DNA of 64,000 bases from Pteria penguin (taxonomy: Eukaryota > Mollusca > Bivalvia > Pterioida > Pteriidae): assembly GCA_035048485.1 (NCBI GenBank), contig CM068590.1:17052274-17116273 (forward strand), read 5' to 3'. Positions 22,404 to 37,300 of the stretch are shown here, one piece after another. Position 1 is the stretch's first letter. Every line of letters begins with the position of its first letter. Position numbers and translations under genes: made by a program. The notes under the pieces were generated by a model that worked only from the letters and a program-made list of their open reading frames with translations, was not told where the DNA came from and made no database searches.

Positions 22404-24318
22404 CGATAAAGTATAGGGAGAACTCTTAAGGCAAATACAAAGTGATCTTTCCGCAAGGGCCTTATTTACTTCCGGGTTTTACACATCCTCTTAATCCGTA
22501 TCCGCTCACTTGTAATAAAGTGTTATGGCATTCAGTGCGTTATTCAAATGTCAGGTAAAATTCACAGTATGGACTATATATAACGAGACTCAAAAGTTTC
22601 GTTGCACCATTAAAATACATGAAAATACACGACACTGCTTTCATGGCTATAAACAAACGACACATTTTGACATCTTACCGATTACGATAAGGGCATTACC
22701 TTATTACATGTACCTACGAGCAGATGGAACCGGTCAAAAGGGAATGCTTACTTAATCTTCATGGTACCTGATCCTACCTTTCGTTTTTCCAGGGGTCTGC
22801 AGTATCCTATATCTTTGTTTTGTCCGTTAGCATGAATGTTCCTTGTTGACTACCTCTTAACAGTTACTTACTTAGTAATTTTTTATTTTTGTATTTTTGT
22901 ATTTTTTTTTTTTTGTAAGGTCATACAGAATCTGAAATTTAATTACAGTTTATGGAAAGGACGGCAATGTTAAACCATATTGTAATAGAACATATATTAC
23001 ACAAAGTAATATCTTTATTACACATGACGTGAAATTCATTGGTGCTAAAAAAAAACCCTGATACACGTGTATATGTTCTATTTATTTTTCGACACCTTTA
23101 CTCCGTTGTGTGGATTTAGTAATTTATATAGTGTGTCGAAAAGGAAAAACAATAGTGGTAGAACAATTTCATTTTTAATACTGAAAAAAAAATCTGAAAA
23201 ACAAAACAAACAAACAAAAAATATAAAGGAACAAACAAACAAACAAAAACAAACCATAAAGAATAACAAACGCATAGAGGGCACTGGCTAATTGAGATAG
23301 TCAACTGACAAACAGTCAGTCTGTGTGGTTAACCGACTATGGGTCTTATCTTAGACTAAATGTTGGGTTATTCCAAGGAAATTTATAACGCACTTGAGAT
23401 AAATGAAAGACTGATGTAACTATTCCACGTAGTTTATCAGCAAGGACTCTTTGTAAATACATACGTCGATAAAAATTATGTAGTCCTTGACGTCGGCACT
23501 TTTTCTCTGGTTAGATTGTCTATCATACCCTATATCTTTAATTGTAATGTACTTTTGTTTGTTCCTAAGTTTTAAGATTTTGAAAGCTGTGTTTTTATCC
23601 TTCATCATATCATTCCTTATTTCTGGGGGATTGGTTCCCCGCAGAGGGCTTGACTTAAATGTTATTATACCCTTTTCCTGATGTAATTTGGCAGTGGCAC
23701 TTTCTACAGTGTTGGTTCACATTCATTTATATATACAGTGCTGAATTGTATTTGTTTGTCTGTATTCATGGCGGGTGTGTCTAGCCAAACAGAAGACGCT
23801 AACTTCAACCGGGCACCTGGTCTCACCTCTGAATTTCAGGGGTCGGTGAATGTCTATTATGGTACATTGTTGTTAGTGCCATAGTCATGTAACACCAGTT
23901 ACTTTCGTATTTTACTTAAATGAAATGCTGAAAAGATATGAAAATATAATTCAAGTTATGTTTCTACATGTTCCCTATATTTCTACATACGTAATAAAAA
24001 TGAAAATACTCCAAGGGACAAGCATTTGCTTTCAGCTATTTATTATCATAAATTCGACTTGTATGTGTCACAACAATATAATAGAAAACACCGATCACCA
24101 TGTGCCAATTTTATTGAAACACGTTGATGGATTTATAAAGTATTTGTACATGTAACACACTTTGTACCGTGAATCCTTTCACAAAACATCATCCATAAAG
24201 CAAATATTTTCATTAAACTGTCCTCACGATTTGATTAATTGTAATTGCACAATCGAATATATTCTGTAGAGAAACTGCTGTAATTCAATGTGCAAACAGT
24301 TAACAATGCAGTAAATAT
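22404..24318. other. Intergenic, repeats only
   Basis: It contains a weak copy of the GGCACCTGG family near 22725-22860 and a close copy at 23658-23920, with polypurine and polypyrimidine runs at 23170-23260. TTTATT at 24039-24044 is a possible minus-strand AATAAA for the von Willebrand A gene, 275 bp past its stop. No supported gene. Confidence 0.5.
23658..23920 (+). repeat. Dispersed repeat (GGCACCTGGTCTCACC family), long copy
   Basis: Aligns by eye with 13286-13600 from the CTTTTCCTGATG phrase through TAGCCAAACAGAAGACGC and GGGCACCTGGTCTCACC to GTTACTTTCGTATTT. Confidence 0.75.
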
Positions 24319-27300
24319 TTACATAAAGTTATCACGATCCGAAGACGACAGGCTGCAAATGGATACAAGTAGAGGTCCTTCTAAATTTATCAGAGAACCA
24401 AACGTTGGGGCATAGATGTAATTGTCAGTTGTTGTTGCTAGTCGCTTTCCTTGGAAGTTGGCAACATGATCTCCAACACCTATCACGAATATCTTTACAT
24501 CACCGAATAATGCTCGTCTTAATTCCCGTTTTGCGCTTAGAAAATCTTCAGCATTTAACCTCTCCGTCAGGAATACGATTCCAACATCCTCCATCGATTC
24601 ATTCTTGAAACTTAATTTCATTTTTCTTATCAGTGAGGCCAGCACCGTGTATTTTGAGCTACTGAACGATTTAGCGATCATTTGTGAATCCTGCCCTGAA
24701 CCGAGCGTAACTCCATCGAAGTTTACAGCTCTACATCCATTAGAAATAGTTCCCATGCGCAAGTCTGCGGGTTTGTGTTGAAGACGGTCTGCAACGTTTG
24801 CGGCGAATTTCATGACAAGTTTCGAGTTGTCGGCACCTATTCCAGCAGAATCAAAGGCCACGTTAATTTCTAAAGGAACAGCAGGTGTACATCCTGTAAT
24901 TACAACATAAAAATTTTCCTAGAATTGATAAAAAGAATTGTCAATAAAATGTACTTCGGAATAGGTATATGGTAAATGGCGGTTACAACAGATTACTGGA
25001 ATATACTATGAAGATTAAAGGTCTTGTAACAGTTTCCTGTTGTACTAGCTACATCAGCTAAGAATATTATACAATAGATGCGTTTTTAAAATGTTTCGCA
25101 CTGCATACATGAGATTAGAATAGAAGTATGGCGACAAGGAAGTCGTGCCGTCTACGAGGATCTTCTATGTTATGTCAACACTACAAAGTTATTTGTATGC
25201 AGATAAGGTAAATACACCTGTTTTAAACGACCGCAAAAGGGAAAGTGGAAAGGTGTACTTAACACAGGTGGTCTCTCAATCCATGTTGATTTTGTACAGA
25301 CAATTTGACATATGGACATAGAAACGTGGTCGTTTATGATAGGTGATTGCTAGATACAGGTGATCTATAACGCAGGTTTGACAGTATATTTTCTCATAAT
25401 CAACATAATAACAAACTGAGCCATCTGTTTCCACGTATTTCACGATATCGTTTTTATTTATTAATTGATTGATTATTTTACGTCACTCCACGATCATTTC
25501 ACGTATATGATGAGAGTATCTGCCTGATGCATCGCACAGAAATTTACTTCTTTGCAACGGTCCCTGGCAAAGCAGTTAGGAATCATTTACGTGCCAACAC
25601 CTACCGTGACACATGACTTGGGTTTTTACTGTCTCATCCGAAAGACAGGATACCGATACACTCCTGGCGGGAATCGAACTCGGTCCTCCCGGTCAGGAGC
25701 CGAGCACCTCATACACTGGGCTACACCGGTTCCACAATACCGTATTGTTGCTAATATTATACATTTTTCATGTAATAGTTATACTCACTAGCCCCTCTGT
25801 ACAACACAGCATCTTTGTCTAACCTAGGTTTTGGTTCTGCTGGAGGAACTGTACAACAAAAAGAGAGTAACATTAGCCTTACAATCAACTTTTCATTAAG
25901 TGTAAATTGTCTAGGTGAACAGAAAGTTTTCGACCCTTCAGACAACTTATTTTTTCACAATCTTTAATATCGCAAAGTGACAAAAAATATGGCATTAGAG
26001 AAATGACAGATAAGATAATTACATGTAAGAGCTACATTTAACTCTTACTGATGTACTGATATGAAATTATATAGCATTTTAAAATCGTTATTGGTATGTG
26101 TTGTTTCTATCAGGCTTGTCTCAAACTGCATATATAATTAACTACGTTAAATGTGTACATTGTGACTTAAACATCCATACCGAATTTTCCTGACGCATTT
26201 TAGAATTCCAGTCAAAGTGCATCATCAGATTTATGCAAACACTATCAGTCATTTTATATACTGGAAGAAAAACCTTAAGTGCCAAAGATCTGCACATCGA
26301 CAATCGACAGGCAGTTTTGCAAACAACCTGTAAATGTTTTGACAATGGGATTCCCCTGTCTAAATTCCTGTATAATTTCACATTTTTACGAAGCCGTTTT
26401 CGTGCCATTTTAAAGAAGAAAAAAAATTTTTTTATCTCGTTCGAACGAGAAAAATTCTCGTTCGAATGAGATAATTTCTCGTTAGAACGAGAAACTATCT
26501 CGTTTGAACGAGAAAAAAATCTCGTTCGAACGAGAAAATTATCTCGTTCGAACAAGAAAATTATCTCGTTCGAACGAGATTTTTTCTCGTTCGAACGAGA
26601 AAATTTTCTTGTTCGAACGAGAAACTAATATCATATACCATAGTCTACAGTGATAAGTGTTATTAACCGACAGAAAGAAATGGAATATCGTCCATCAATA
26701 AATCTTTTGATATTTTCTAACAATTTCTTTAATAGCGGATGTTTGATCATTTAAATAACTACATAGGCAGGAGCATTTGGCCGTGTTTGGCCTGAATTTA
26801 GTTGAAATACATTATACGTATTATTTCAGTCTATCAAATGGTAGATCCAAAGTATGTTTGTAACATTTGATTTGGAGCCTCATCTCCTCCTTTTTTATAT
26901 TTATGTTTTAAGCCACTGGAATCAAACTAACTTGGCTCAGTGACCTCACCAATTAACATTAATCATTAATGAAATAATAATGCATAATTATAAGTGTTTT
27001 ATTGTGTATCAGTAAGTACTATTCAGTTTATATTTCAATTCTGAAATGTATAAATCATAATTTACAACTATTATAATACTTTTAATTACAAGAGGAGGGC
27101 AGAATATCTCTGATGGCATAATAACCCCCCCCTCTTTTTTTCTTTTTCCCCCACGCATTCATCTTCTTCGCAATATAATAAATTATACTTTAACTAAAGT
27201 ATTTCCTTTCTAATGAATAACCATGCCTATGTACGTTGTGTTGTAAGTGTGTAGTTGAAATATATGCAATTATGCATATATAAATGTATCATTGTATGAT

Positions 27301-30300
27301 ATTTCATCAAATGAAATAATTCCTAATCATACTTATCTAAATAACAAAATTCCTTAATTCATATATAAAAGTATCTCGTTCAAACAAGAAAATTATCTCG
27401 TTCGAACGAAAAAAAAATCTCTTTGGAACATGATAATTTTCTCGTTCGAACGAGATAATTTCTCGTTCGAACGAGATTTTTTCTCGTTCAAACGAGAAAA
27501 TTTCTCGTTCGAACGAGATAAAAAAAAGTTTTCTTCTTTAAAATGGCACGAAAACGGCTTCGTACATTTTCCATAAACACATCAAAATGTATTTGTAATA
27601 AAATCATACGTTCAGATCTATATCTATTTAATGTAGGGTATGTAAGCGTGTTACAGTTTTTATGCATGTATATTACACAGTCCGCTATATTTAAGAGAAT
27701 ATAAGAAACAATAAGCGTCATTGAATGTGCAACATAATGACACAAGATCAACCAGCCTCACTTGCCATCTTATTTATATGAAATATAATATTCACACAGT
27801 AAACGTTCTGTACCTGACGGTCAGCAACATCCGTCAGTATATGAATATTATAACTACACATTGTGCATCTATTATTACCTCTGCATGCTCTAATTGCCAG
27901 TTCTTCTTTAATATTGTTGAGACCCTCAAAATCATCTATCATGAATCTGTATTGTGCAGAAGGTTTGCTGGCAATAGCAGAGAGTTCAAAGTCATCGACC
28001 TGAAAAAATATTAGATTATTTGTATTATATCTGATATTCTGAATATTGGCAATATCTTTTTAGATAACCAGAATAACCTTATATCCAACTGTCAACTAAT
28101 CCCATGTTACCTATAATTAGAAAATACATGAAAAGTACAAATTCAAGATATTGTTCCGAAATCCACAACTCGAAGTCGAAGAAACACGACAATACATATG
28201 TAAATACAATATAAACAATCACGAACCTCTGCCAAAACAGAGGTGGGATCAGGTGCCATGGAGGAGTAAGTATCCCCTGCTAATTCCTAAGTCAATTTTA
28301 TTCTTCAGCCACCAGCATTCTATATTCCGAATACAACTGTGGAATCTGTATCTTTTATTGTGCATTGAAATCCTCGACAAATATAATGATCACTTTATCA
28401 AAATAGTTAATACACGTTATTTTACTTGCAACACCTATGAAGTAAATACTTCCACCTAAATTGACTGCCCTAAGTCGGTACCGAAATTGTTCTGTTATCA
28501 GATATCTTTGTGATGCTTTTTTATGTCAACTCCTTGGTTTACTACAATTGTTTTGGGGAGGTTGGACACACTGTTGTTTATTTTCCTTGCTTCTACAAGA
28601 ATACTGTGGTTGTGATTCTAGAAAACTTATTTGTTACATGAGACTAAAAGCATACGAGTGTTTTGCGAGTACGACTAATAAAAGAGATTGTGCACGTTCG
28701 TATTGACGCTGAGGAACTTGTCACGTTATACAACCTGTGGCTAGAACAACCGTCCGGAACCTATATCGTAATAAAATATGATATAATGAGAGGTGTTATT
28801 TCTCTTCATGTAAAGAATGCTACACAGAAAAAATATAGTTTTAACTGGAATTTTTTTTTCAAATATTAGAGAAAAACGTCAAAGACACGTAGATAATTTG
28901 TCGTTTCATCATTGCAATATCACGCCATATCTTTTATCTCCTGATTGTCATAGATTACTCAACATTTTTATCGTCCCCAGAGCAAAATGCACTTTATAAG
29001 AGATTTTTACATACATTTAAAAATGTATAAGGAAAATTCTTCTTACCTGAGAACCGATGCCGATGGCAAATATTTTTATTCCTTGAGTATGTGCTATTTT
29101 TGACTCCATTAATGTCCGATGCATATTTTGTGACATTCCATCAGTGAGAACTATACCAATTCTTGGAACATCCTGTCGCTTATTGTCTTCATTGAAGGCT
29201 TTTGTTCTTAGATAGTGGAGTGCTTCTCCAGTATTAGTTCCTCCGCCTTGATACGGTATGTGTAGAATTTCATTTTTCATATCATCCCTTGTATCGAAGT
29301 CTTCTAATCCGAACTCTTCTATAACGGATTTACTACATAAAAATAAACGATTCGTAAATGATGGATTGTCATAGTTAACACAGATGGCAAACTATGCTAT
29401 TTAAGAACATTCAATTACTAAAATGATATATTATGAAATTATTCATATGAAGATATAACGCTCTTGAGAGTGATACATAAAATGCAGCATATTAAAGAAT
29501 AATGCTAGTCTAGAAAGTTTCATTATTCTTGCTCAATTGTTATATTGGGTGTAGTGTCTGTTAGCTAGGACGTGAAACCTTTCATCAAAACGTTCCATAG
29601 TGTCCGTTTCGCGCAAAAAGTAAGGTAGTCTTGACAAAATTGAATTAGCAGAAAAAAAAAAGAAACAAAGAAATGTAAGGAACAGAATTTTAGAATATGG
29701 ATGTAAGAATGGACATAAAAGTAAAAGAAAGATAAAACATATTAATTGATGTCTAAATAGTTTCTTTCACATTTGTTTCATAGAATGAAGGGAAGGGGAC
29801 ATTGTTGTTTGCGACATTATTTTATCCTTTATGAATCATTTTGCCTTGTTCACTAACATAAACGTATCCAACAAGGGACAAGTGTTTCACTTCTCTTTCA
29901 AAAACGGTGCATCTCTGGCACAGGATGCTTTATTATATATTCAGAATATATTCACATTTGGTTTGACACTTTATATCATTGTTGCATTACTAACTTTTAG
30001 GGTATTTATTGATTGGCTTTCATCAACATACCTTTGACTTAAAAAAAGTTCGCTACCAATATTTCCTCTGTTCATTATGTGTTTATCAATTATAAGTAAA
30101 TTGTATAGAGAATGTAAAAATTAAAGATAGATCTGTATTGTACGCCAGAACCTTTGCCAAGCTCCTAGATACTCTACTTACTGATTTGATAACTCAGTCT
30201 TCGATATCAGATTTGAGAACAAAAAAGAATATTTAACAAATGGCACTAAAATCGTGTTTTATGACCGACATTTTGGTTTACCTTTAAAAATCACAATCGA

Positions 30301-33300
30301 TTTCAGTCCCATCATCCTACTTCGGGAGGGAGTGGTGACTAAAAGCCTTAGGTCAGGTAGAAAACATTTTGAGAAGGCTCTTAATACCCTTTCTTATTGC
30401 GTAAAAAGTTTTTCTTCAAAATGCAAAGACGTTAAGGCGTAGAGAAAACCATGTTTTCAGATTCAATAAATGATCTCTATTTAACTTCATCTGCAGCTAT
30501 CTTACAGGCAGATCCATGAATTTAATAAATTGTTGTATGTTGTTTCTAACCATGCTTATAGTTTCTTCTGCAGGTCATATAAGTAGGCAAGAGGACTTTC
30601 TTTAATCCAAAACATCATACGTGTATGACAATTTGTTTTCTGCTCTAGAGTGAAACCCTGACCAAGAAGTCATGTATTTCACAAATTTGGTAGATGATTT
30701 TATTCTCTTTAATGTTAGTATTTAGCTTTTTACAAAGGAATGTATTAGAAGTGTTTGCAAGAATATGCTATTTTAGCGGTTTTTGCACAATCATAATGAC
30801 AATTTGTGTCAAGATTTATGGAATTCATAATTCTTTCAATTTTTCCCACAAACGCCGCGCACCAGATTTGAACGCCATTGGATCTGTAGTTGTTTAATAT
30901 GAATTCAAAATGCTGAAATGTTAATGCCCGAAAAACCAATATTATTAGTGACTAAGGTAACAGTAAAAGGGGAAAAATATAGATTACCTTTCCGCACATC
31001 TAGGAAAATCATATGTAATGATATATAATATTTGTTAACGTAGCCACAAGGCAAATTGATACGTTATTCAATGGCACTATCCATAGATAAGCAATCGTAT
31101 TGTTGAGACTCTAATTAGGACGTTAATCAGCAAAATTCACTGTTGGGTCCTTTTATGGTGTCATGTCTGTCATGAGCACGGTAATGTAATAAACGACACG
31201 CAATAAGATCTAATTACTTTGAACCTAATATCTGGATTACATAAAAATGGATGTAGCCGGCGATCATCATTTGCAATGTGTTCAGGAATTATCATGCAGT
31301 TTCGGCATTTTTTATTAATATAAAAACACCAAAAATTTTGAGAAATTGAAAATAAGCTTTTTAAAAATTCATTTTAGGTATAAAGATTGTTCTCCCAAAA
31401 TTAAATTCTTAGAAAAATCATAACAATTTTTCCCCATTGATTTTGTCCCGTAAATGACTGAGACTAAAATGTCCATATATATTATAACGATATACTGTCC
31501 TTGAATTTTACACTTGCATTTTTATAACATTATCGATATGGTGACGTAATGTTAACTTAACCACACCATTTCTTTGGCTTTTGTCAAATTAAATGACCGT
31601 CCTAAGTCGGTATCGTAATTGCACTACAATCAGATATTTTTGTAATGTGTTACATGTTCTATTATATTATCTATATTCATGTATTGTATAGCTCCATGGT
31701 GACTTCTGCCACATAACTGAGCAGGTAACTCCTCTTTTTTCTTCTTTATGAAATGAATTTCAAAATTCATTTAACTTAGTTCAGAATAGATATCCATTTA
31801 CTTCATTAACTTTTCTTTTTCTATTTATCATACTTTGTGTATCATAGAAATTGTTAATTACGACGTGACTGCATTTTATTAGCGATTATAAAATGGAAAG
31901 TTTGCAAAGGATTAAATTATCCTTTGGTAAAATGTGATTTAGAATTGGGGGGGAGGGAGATAATAGCACAACGTTTGATCTGTTCTGGCAGGTACACCGT
32001 GGTCATAAAGTTCGAACCGACGTTGGAGAAACTGTTTGAATGATTCCACTAATACTTAGCATATTCGAAACCAAGTTATAACTTTTGTTATCATTTCTTT
32101 TTCTAATTTGGAAATTTACTACAAACTACAGAAGTATTTATCTCATGCACAACTCTGTTCGTATATTGGTTGTATAGCTCTTTCTTTAATGTGAACTCAA
32201 TAATTAGCCTTCAACCAAGTATTTTCTTTGGATTTCCAAATATTCGGCCTTGAACATCAATAAAACAACATAGGTTATCCAAATGCACTAAATAAAATGC
32301 ATTAAATATATACACGTATATATTCTGATATTTAGGGGATTAACGTACTGTGTTTGATAGTTTCCAAGTTTCCACCAGGTATACCGTTGTTATACCGTTG
32401 GAAGTACAAATCAAAGATATTGATCCGATAGTTTTCCTGGTTTAGTGGTTCCAAAAATATAACCACGGTATACCTGTTGGGATCAATGAAACACAGTATG
32501 CTTATCCCCATTCTAATTCACAGTAATACAAATAAAAACTTTCTCTCTTTGAAATTACCCCAACTTCCTCGTTGCTATGGAAGCGCCATGTTTAAAATTC
32601 TTCCGAGAAATGAATTTATACCTATTGCACTGACATAAGAAGTTTCTGCATTTCTTCATTTTCAAAACTTCATGAATAAATTATCAATCACAGATTGATT
32701 CACACATGTGTGATTTGACATAGCATCGTAAACGGCTCAACAGGCCGGTTTTGCTGCGGTGCGGCGAGATGAAATAACATTCTAGAAAGCATGTTGCATG
32801 GTGGTACACTATGTACGTTTTCAGTTTTGTTGTTTAAATTTTATTCTAATGATTGTGCACGTAAATGTTAGAACTAAAAACTTCAATTCGTCCTTGATAT
32901 GAGATTTAAGATAAACAGTGAGAGCACTAGACGGAAGTCGGTATATACAGTGTTTTTGATAGATGGAGTCAGCGGCAATGTGGACGAAGAATACGTAATA
33001 AATTTGAAGACGGTACATCGTGGTTACACATGTCTGAATGCTAACGTGTGGACCAATCAGAACAAAACAAATGAATTAGAATTATTATCATATGCTACAA
33101 AAAGAAGAAACTGCTGATTATTTTAGCCCTGTCATCAAGGATTTTGGAATACAACTTTTACAATACCGATTGATTTTAAGAAATTATTGTAATATTTGGC
33201 TCTTTTGAAAGAATACATTGATATTTCCGTCTAAGAAGGCCTATTACCCGATACTGTTTTATATATGGTAAACGACGATTCGTGACCATGCATAGGCGAT

Positions 33301-33738
33301 GACAGCAAAGAAGAGCATAGCTTAAATAGCTGGGATAGTTATAAGCAGGATTGACAAAATAGATAAAGAGAGTAATTAAAAATTAATCAAATTTTCTATG
33401 ATATCGTGTACCTAAAACTGATGACGCCGATTCTGGTTTTATTTGGTCCTATATCAAACAGATCTATTAGATTGCTGGCAAAGCGAAGTTGCTTTTTGTA
33501 ATCGTCCTCTTCAATACTGCTGCTGGAGTCAAGAACCATAACAATATCAGCCGGTTTTCCACCACAAGCTAAACAAAAAAATATTATATTTTCATAATGT
33601 AATATCATAAACTCATGATGTGGTTGCAATTATTACCAAAACAATCATTACTCATACACGCCATAAGAAGGGAAAGACATCTAATTATAATTGGCTGTAT
33701 AATAATATATATATAATATATAATATAATAATAATAAC

Positions 33739-33797
<59 letters not shown>

Positions 33798-34269
33798 ATT
33801 ACAAAAATATCGATTTTATGACAGATACGATACCGACTTAGGTCGGTGAATCGAGTGACAAATGGTACTCAATTGGGATGGTAAATCGGTTTACAGGCCC
33901 ACCTTCCCACTCATCTCAAATGCAGTACGGTCAAAAGACACACATTTAAAAGTTATAAATATTCCTTCAAATAGAGAAAAAGGAGAAACCATGCATACAT
34001 AAGTGTTGTTTAATATAACACAGCAATTATTTTCCCATATGGAGCCGGAAGAAGAAAAAATCGGCGTGTCTAGACAAACCCTTTGAGATTCAACAGATAC
34101 ATTTAAAACTCGTATAAATCCGAGCCCATATATACTGAATGTTGCCATTAAGATACAACGGACGTTAGATAACAAGCTCCGTATAAAGCAAGAAATGTAC
34201 ATTAATTATTAATTTTTCACTCATAATCAATAAATTGACTTCAGTTGCTCGACGAAGTTTTCCGTTCAT

Positions 34270-34343
<74 letters not shown>

Positions 34344-37300
34344 TTATATATATATTTTTTTTTTTTTTTTTTTTTTTTGCTTTTTTTCAAATTTGCTTCA
34401 ATGTTATAGCTTAATGCTGACATTATTGTCAGATTACTACTTTTACATTAAAAAATAAACAAGGTACTCCATCTACAATCATAACTAGAAGAGAAATCGG
34501 AAAACATCTGACCAAGCTGTAAGACAGAAATCACCAAGAATATGCACATAAAACATAGAACACTAATTTGACTTTGTATGGCTCACATCTATCTCCTAAC
34601 ATTGAATAATGCGTCATCAGTGAGAAGATTTTAGATATTACTGATGCATAGATGGAAACTAACAGAGCTATTACATAAAATTAAGATAACCTTCCATTAA
34701 TAAATTGTTTGGTAGAGGTTATCAGAATATTACATTTCCAATGTATAAAATTACATTTCCATTAACAATAATATCTGTTAATAGAAGCATTGATATTTAC
34801 GTCACTTGTGAATCATTAGGGTTGTTTTACTTTGATGTTGGAAAAGTCCTTTTTGCGTATTCGTAATTGTTGCCTTTATAAAGGGTAATGAAATGCAGCT
34901 ATATTATACATCAAGTGATGAAAGAATTGAAATCGTGATTCTATAAACATAACATCTATACCAGTATATTATAACTAATAATCTCAATAACAATTTTATT
35001 TAAATTTTTGTATTGGATGAATACTGGTATTTGTGCATTTGGTCCATAATATCAAAGCTATTCAATTTTGATAATAATATAATTACGTATCCATGGTACA
35101 ATGTCATCTTTAACCTGCTCTAATTTTTGTTATTTCCCTTAACATTAGCGGTTACAATACAATATTTGAAAACATTTTTTACTTACGTTGGTATTCTTCA
35201 GTTGAAGATTTAGCCTGAACCTAAAATAATATTATGTAAGTATAATATCACTGGAAATAATAATATAGAATGACAATCTAAGCTTTAATGTATAAATATC
35301 AAGAATCTATACTTTATACATTTATTCGGTCTTTTCCTTATACAGAGTTACTTCCCATTTTGGAACAGTATCTGACGTAAAACACTAATAAGTTAATTAT
35401 TCTAAAACTAAGGAGTAGCTCCCTCATGCATAGCTCTGTCCTCAGATTCTTTGCTTCACTTATCGATCATTTTTGTTTCAACACTGCTCTTCAAATATTT
35501 ATATATTTTGAGAATTCCAATCATTCGGCTACGAGCATCACTGAAGAGACATAACTTGTCGAAATGCGCAGATGGTACACAAAATTAAAAGGTATATATA
35601 TGTTCTATATTTATTATGACATGAAATAATAGTCCACAAATGGCGTTTTCATAGAAAATTGATGACGTCATAATTGTTTTACGTCAGATACCGTCTCAAA
35701 TGGGAAATAACTCTGTGTAACGAAAAGACTCAATAGAATATAGTAATCATCTGGCGCCTGAAAGCAATATCCGCATAGTACATCAGCAAGTTCACCTTAC
35801 TGTATATATGAGATCGAAGATCTATCTCTAAAAGTTCTGACTTAACTAAATACTTTTCTTTCTTCCTTTAACTACGTCACAAATTTCATCTAAACTTTAA
35901 AAAAACTGAAATAAAACAAAATTTAAACACTTACAGACTTCAATAACATTGAAATCATGGACGGTCAATTGACGTCATGTGGTTCTGTTCATAGTCTTCA
36001 AATTCCTTTTTATAAAGCAATTTGAGTCAACTTTATTCTGAATATATGTGATTAATGTGTCTTACTGGGCGTAATATTAATCAGTTTAAAAAAAACAAAA
36101 ACATAACAAAAACCCCAATCAAATAAACAAAAAAAAAGAAAACAACAACAAAAAAAAGTATAGGCCATTATATTATAACAATGAGACTTCACAATTCTGT
36201 ATACTACATGATAGATAAATTAAAATCTGGATCATAAATAAATGTTTCAAGTAAAAAAAAGAATATATTTAAGTAAAAGGTGTGGGGAAAGGCACGTTAA
36301 AATTTAAAAACTTCAACACTGCTGAATAAAACTGAATTGAACAACTTAAGGTAAAGAATATATATTAGGCTTATTTCTATGATAAAAAATGATGGATTAG
36401 AAGAAATCATTATGTCAAATGAAAGTTTAGTTTAATTTATATACATTGACCTTGAGAATTTTGAAAAAAATTTGAATTTTAATCCAAGTAAGGTTCAAAA
36501 TGTGTAGCATTGAATCCTATGAAGAAAAACGAATTTCTGAAACTTTTTAACAAAGAAATAGAATTAAGAATGTACTACAATGGTAAATAAAAGGTGTAAA
36601 TGAATTCTTTTTCAAAATTTATCGAGAAACTAGGAGTTACCTGTCAATTTTTTTAATTCAAGCGGTAAAAGTAAAAATCTATCCGTAATGTCATTTCAAA
36701 AGAAACATTTGAACTTTTTCTTAAATCAATAAAAGAAAGCATTGTTAACACAAATTCATTGATGTTTAATGTTATGTTGGCTGTATTGTGTAACTAATAC
36801 TTTACAGCATATTGACCAATAACCTCAGAAGTATCAACATGCATCCACCGATGTCAACCGTCAAGCTGAATGACCTTGACATTTTAGAAATAACCTGAGT
36901 GGTCATTTCCCGAAAGACCAATTTATAATTCAAATCAGTATGGTGTTTGAATATTGAAAATTTACTACAATAGCAGCCCCTTTGGTATCTTAAATTGTAT
37001 TTTTGAGTGTCCTTGGCCATTTCAAAAATTATCTTAAGTGACCTAGCTGAAAGTATCATATTCTAAGTGGCAGCATAGTACAAAACATCAATCCAGAGTG
37101 CACAGACAAACCTAAAAATTATACAGTACACTCTAGGGTACATAAACAAACATCGAAGAAAACAAAGCAATCCAGGATACTTAACCAAGCCTAGAAAGTA
37201 CTCTAGAACTTTCCTTTTCCTGTTCAAGAGACTAATAACAAATGGCAGGTTAGGGTGATTGTATTTAGATTCTTTTATAAAGTAAATCGGCTGGAAAGAG

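Larger units (their letters stand above)
29333..33411. other. Large VWA-gene intron with repeats
   Basis: It holds a CCTAAGTCGGTA-family copy at 31540-31745, a TTGTCGAAATGCGC-family copy at 32100-32310 (weak) and an inverted-repeat element at 32335-32511. At 30250-30620 there is AT-rich sequence with short frames (for example KHFEKALNTLSYCVKS) that I do not recognise and that are closed by stops. Confidence 0.5.

Noticed and set aside
26233..26555. Frames with FSFERE or SRSNE repeats near 26.4 kb
   Set aside because: They translate the CTCGTTCGAACGAG palindrome array and the element end.
30254..30442. Possible retroelement fragment in a VWA intron
   Set aside because: Some words looked protein-like, but no reverse transcriptase, endonuclease or gag motif could be identified.
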